9,293 bases of DNA from Sphingobacterium thalpophilum (lineage in GTDB: Bacteria > Bacteroidota > Bacteroidia > Flavobacteriales > Flavobacteriaceae), in contig CALQBR020000028.1 in NCBI GenBank assembly GCA_943328865.2, positions 1 through 9,293 of the forward strand, read 5' to 3'. This document shows, in pieces, positions 6,894-9,293 of the stretch (position 1 is its first letter; the number at the start of each line of letters is the position of its first letter). The notes below the pieces were generated by a model, which was not told the DNA's origin, did no database searches, and saw nothing but the letters and a program-made list of their open reading frames with translations. The position numbers were made by a program, and so were the translations under genes.

Positions 6894-7370
6894 TTAGAAT
6901 TTATATTTAAAACCTAATGCAATATCAGAACCATAATTATTTTTGAAATACCCATTTCCTCCAAATTCAGGTCTCAAATCTAATGAAACCATTAGTGGAA
7001 TATCAAAATGGTATTCAACACCAATATCTCCAGTCGCAAATGCAAAACTTCCATTTGTTTTATCAAAACTTTGATTCCAACTCCCTAAGCCTCCACCAAC
7101 ACCAACATACCAATTGAAATTACCTTCAATGTTCCAAACCCATTGGTATAAACCAACTAGTTTTATAGCACTAATTTGATCACTATTTCTCCATCCTAAA
7201 TCCAATTCAACTCTATTATTATTGGATAGCGCTCTTTGATAAGATACTTCCGCGCCAAATCCGTTGTTACTTCCAAAGCGAAGTCCTAATGCATTTTTAG
7301 AAATTTCTTGGGCATTTACGCAAAAGGATAATCCTATTAGCAGAATATTCGATAAAATAAATTTTTTCAT
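6894..7370 (-). CDS. Small outer-membrane beta-barrel protein
   Basis: This 158-residue protein has a signal peptide (hydrophobic residues 4-16) with likely cleavage at V18-N-A20 | Q21, a common Bacteroidetes pattern. The mature part shows eight alternating beta-like stretches, at about 27-33, 36-48, 52-63, 66-81, 85-99, 109-122, 126-138 and 146-158. The last one ends GFKYKF, with the C-terminal phenylalanine typical of outer-membrane barrels. Glycine and aromatic residues are abundant (WYVGVGGGLG). This fits an 8-strand OmpA/OmpX-size barrel; the specific function cannot be read. No -7 box lies in the 108 bases upstream, so it is probably transcribed with the lipoprotein gene that ends at 7479. 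That 108-base gap holds no other feature I can support. Confidence 0.8.
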   Translation of the reverse strand: MKKFILSNILLIGLSFCVNAQEISKNALGLRFGSNNGFGAEVSYQRALSNNNRVELDLGWRNSDQISAIKLVGLYQWVWNIEGNFNWYVGVGGGLGSWNQSFDKTNGSFAFATGDIGVEYHFDIPLMVSLDLRPEFGGNGYFKNNYGSDIALGFKYKF

Positions 7371-7478
7371 AAGGATATGATTTATTAAATAGGTGTTTAA
7401 ATTATTGTAATCAGACTCTTGTTAATTACTTTGTGTTTGTGCTATTCTTGCTTTTAAGATTAAACCTTTTGAAAAGTT

Positions 7479-8300
7479 CTATTCTACTTTGTAATTATCT
7501 AAAATTTCCTCTTGTACGTCATTAAATGATTGAGGAATAGGAATCGTTATTGCTATTGGGAGGCTAGAAAAATCCTCTAACTGGTAGTTAATGGTAGTTT
7601 TTGCATATACCATCCCTATGTTTTTCGCATAATATTGTTTAGAAGTAACTATATCTTGTGCCCTCATTATTTTAAATGGAATCATACCAATCCCAGGAAT
7701 AGTTATAGATGTTGAAATCTCTAAATTTAATACTGTTTCTATAGTTTTAACCTCATTATAAACAGTTCCATTTGTAGCCGTATAAGTAGGTAAAGTTTCT
7801 ATCGCCTTAGATTTTAAATTGTACGTAAGCTTTAATGGATAGGCAGAATAACCATTAATCACTGTGTTTATTTCTTCTGAAACGGAACTTAATATAGTAT
7901 TATTTGGCGCATCTTCCTTAAAAATAACAAAGTCATCTAAGGCAATATTTAATGGCAACTGGTCTATGGTGTTATTTCCGAAAGATCCACTAAGTAATAA
8001 CGAATTACCGTCTTTTCTAAGTCCATTATTGCGCAATGAATTGGAGTAAAATCCAAATGGCGCATTTAGCGTTTTTAGGATTTTATATGCTTTGGAATTG
8101 AAAGTAATGTCACTGTCCACATAAAGAGAGTCTCTTTCGTTTACAGTTGAACTTTTTACATCATAAATCCAATAACTAGTCTCTTTTAATGGCAAATAAG
8201 CTTTTGTATTTGAATCATCAGGAATATTGGATTGATCATCAGAAGAACAAGAAACTAGAATGGTAAATAAACCTAAAACAGTTAAGATTTTGATTTTCAT
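7479..8300 (-). CDS. Predicted surface-exposed lipoprotein of unknown function
   Basis: This 273-residue protein starts with a lipoprotein signal, lipobox L15-V-S-C18. The cysteine is followed by S-S-D-D (19-22), which resembles the Bacteroidetes lipoprotein export signal that sends lipoproteins to the cell surface (in Flavobacterium an S-D-D-type motif), so surface display is likely. The mature part is rich in beta-strands and Asn/Ser/Thr. It has an early YLPLKETSYWIYDV motif (35-48) and a late YYAKNIGMVYAKT (223-235). Both patterns occur in Bacteroidetes lipoproteins of unknown function, in my recollection. No catalytic motif is recognisable. The stop is TAG (7479-7481). A good -7 box lies 29 bases upstream. 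The barrel gene follows 108 bases downstream in the same direction, so the two may form an outer-surface pair. Confidence 0.82.
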   Translation of the reverse strand: MKIKILTVLGLFTILVSCSSDDQSNIPDDSNTKAYLPLKETSYWIYDVKSSTVNERDSLYVDSDITFNSKAYKILKTLNAPFGFYSNSLRNNGLRKDGNSLLLSGSFGNNTIDQLPLNIALDDFVIFKEDAPNNTILSSVSEEINTVINGYSAYPLKLTYNLKSKAIETLPTYTATNGTVYNEVKTIETVLNLEISTSITIPGIGMIPFKIMRAQDIVTSKQYYAKNIGMVYAKTTINYQLEDFSSLPIAITIPIPQSFNDVQEEILDNYKVE

Positions 8301-8329
8301 GATTTTTAAAATTTAATTATTAAGATTTA

Positions 8330-8337
8330 CAAATATA
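8330..8337 (-). promoter_or_regulatory. Bacteroidetes-type -7 element (TATATTTG, minus strand) before the surface lipoprotein gene
   Basis: On the minus strand, 8337-8330 reads TATATTTG, an exact TAnnTTTG match, 29 bases upstream of the lipoprotein ATG. No -33 TTG is evident. With the element at 8500 it makes 8301-8523 a divergent promoter region. Confidence 0.5.
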
Positions 8338-8499
8338 ATATAATTAAACTGAGTTTTTATGGAATAAATTTATGATGTCCTTTGGTGTTTATTCTACTAA
8401 AAAAAGGGAGATATAAACCAGTAGATTTTAAAACGATTCAATTGGCAATTGATTTCGGAACTTTTAAACTTTATGCTTTATACTTTTAAAGTTAAATCA

Positions 8500-8507
8500 T
8501 ACATTTG
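8500..8507 (+). promoter_or_regulatory. Bacteroidetes-type -7 element (TACATTTG) before aroC
   Basis: TACATTTG matches TAnnTTTG exactly and ends 16 bases before the aroC ATG, leaving a very short leader. No clear -33 TTG is present. The remainder of the 223-base gap between the divergent genes (8301-8523) shows no further gene or repeat. Confidence 0.5.
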
Positions 8508-8523
8508 TTTCAAACTATTCAAT

Positions 8524-9293
8524 ATGGCGGGAAATAGCTTTGGAACCCTTTTCAAAATCACCACTTTTGGCGAATCTCATGGAGCAGCTTTAGGTGGAAT
8601 TATTGATGGCTGTCCTTCGGGAATTTTACTTGATTTTGAGGCAATCCAATATGAGATGTCCCGACGTAAGCCAGGTCAGTCTGCTATCGTTACCCAAAGA
8701 AAAGAAGAAGATGAAGTGCAATTTCTATCTGGAATTTTCGAAGGAAAAACAACTGGTACTCCAATAGGATTTCTAATTCCCAATAACAATCAAAAGTCAG
8801 ATGATTATTCCCATATAAAAGACACTTACCGTCCTAGTCATGCAGATTATGTATACGAACAGAAGTATGGTATTCGTGATTATCGCGGTGGTGGAAGAAG
8901 TTCGGCTCGTGAAACGGCAAGTAGGGTTGTGGCCGGTGCCATTGCAAAGCAACTTTTGCCCCATGTTAAAATTAATGCTTTTGTTTCTTCTGTGGGAGAT
9001 ATCTCTATTGATAAAACCTACCAAGAATTAGATTTTTCAAAAACCGAGAACAATCCAATTCGTTGTCCTGACGAAGCGACTGCATTAAAAATGGAAAATT
9101 ATATTAAGGATATTCGCAAACAAGGGGATACCATTGGAGGAACTGTGACCTGTGTTTTACAAAATGTCCCTATTGGTTTGGGAGAACCTGTTTTTGATAA
9201 GCTTCATGCCGAATTAGGAAAAGCAATGCTGTCCATCAATGCTGTTAAAGGTTTTGAATATGGAAGCGGTTTTGGTGGGGCAAAAATGAAAGG
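8524..9293 (+). CDS. aroC: Chorismate synthase, 5' part (3' end outside window)
   Basis: AroC converts 5-enolpyruvylshikimate-3-phosphate to chorismate with reduced FMN, the last step of the shikimate pathway, in the cytoplasm. The frame is open from ATG 8524 to the window edge, giving 256 full codons of a protein usually about 350-360 residues long, so roughly the last quarter is missing. The first family signature GESHG (16-20) lies in [20 protein letters not shown] and includes the conserved catalytic histidine H19. The second histidine is H106 in YRPSHADY. The second signature is [10 protein letters not shown] (122-131), part of the FMN/substrate site. [18 protein letters not shown] near 234-251 also matches the family. 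The start [20 protein letters not shown] is typical and sits 16 bases after a -7 promoter box. No frameshift or stop is seen in the visible part. Confidence 0.96.
   Translation, partial: MAGNSFGTLFKITTFGESHGAALGGIIDGCPSGILLDFEAIQYEMSRRKPGQSAIVTQRKEEDEVQFLSGIFEGKTTGTPIGFLIPNNNQKSDDYSHIKDTYRPSHADYVYEQKYGIRDYRGGGRSSARETASRVVAGAIAKQLLPHVKINAFVSSVGDISIDKTYQELDFSKTENNPIRCPDEATALKMENYIKDIRKQGDTIGGTVTCVLQNVPIGLGEPVFDKLHAELGKAMLSINAVKGFEYGSGFGGAKMK

Noticed and set aside
7311..7370. Lipobox at cysteine 17 of the barrel protein
   Set aside because: Residue -1 is phenylalanine, which does not fit the G/A/S required by signal peptidase II; the VNA|QE site downstream suits signal peptidase I.
8797..9031. 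Two short open frames, one on each strand, inside aroC
   Set aside because: Both overlap the [10 protein letters not shown] region of chorismate synthase in other frames and are shadows of that gene.
1..9293. Defence system, CRISPR array, insertion sequence, prophage or tRNA
   Set aside because: I read both strands and saw no spaced direct repeats, no transposase or phage protein, and no cloverleaf-like sequence.

Overview
The window looks like a piece of chromosome from a member of the Flavobacteriaceae, most likely Flavobacterium. The DNA is AT-rich. Five genes have a perfect TAnnTTTG (Bacteroidetes -7) element just upstream. Lipoprotein signals are frequent, and the protein sequences (BshA, chorismate synthase, the CCG-domain iron-sulfur protein and the family often labelled 'ABC transporter ATPase') read like the Flavobacterium versions as I remember them. 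No database search was possible, so the genus is an inference.

Layout. Positions 1-1387 hold a rightward cluster: the last codons of a protein resembling a heterodisulfide-reductase-like 4Fe-4S protein, a small HAD-family phosphatase-like protein, and a two-CCG-motif (Fe-S)-binding protein. A strong hairpin terminator follows at 1411-1447. Positions 1584-5079 hold a two-gene unit: a 160-residue conserved protein of unknown function, then 13 bases later a 999-residue lipoprotein that fuses a NagZ-like GH3 glycosidase to a serine beta-lactamase-like hydrolase. Positions 5201-6847 hold bshA (first step of bacillithiol synthesis) and a small PrcB-like lipoprotein. This unit ends at a bidirectional terminator (6847-6874) shared with the convergent leftward genes. 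Positions 6894-8300, on the minus strand, hold a predicted surface lipoprotein of unknown function and a small 8-strand outer-membrane barrel protein. A divergent intergenic region (8301-8523) with one -7 element per direction leads to aroC (chorismate synthase), which runs off the right edge.

How the genes fit together. The CCG protein and the upstream fragment probably form a redox module, with the HAD gene lying between them. The GH3-serine hydrolase lipoprotein probably works on peptidoglycan fragments in the periplasm. BshA feeds low-molecular-weight thiol metabolism and AroC feeds aromatic amino-acid synthesis. These are mostly housekeeping genes. The leftward lipoprotein/barrel pair is the least characterised and most accessory-looking part. 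I found no tRNA, rRNA, CRISPR array, insertion sequence or phage gene, and nothing that amounts to an undescribed multi-gene system.
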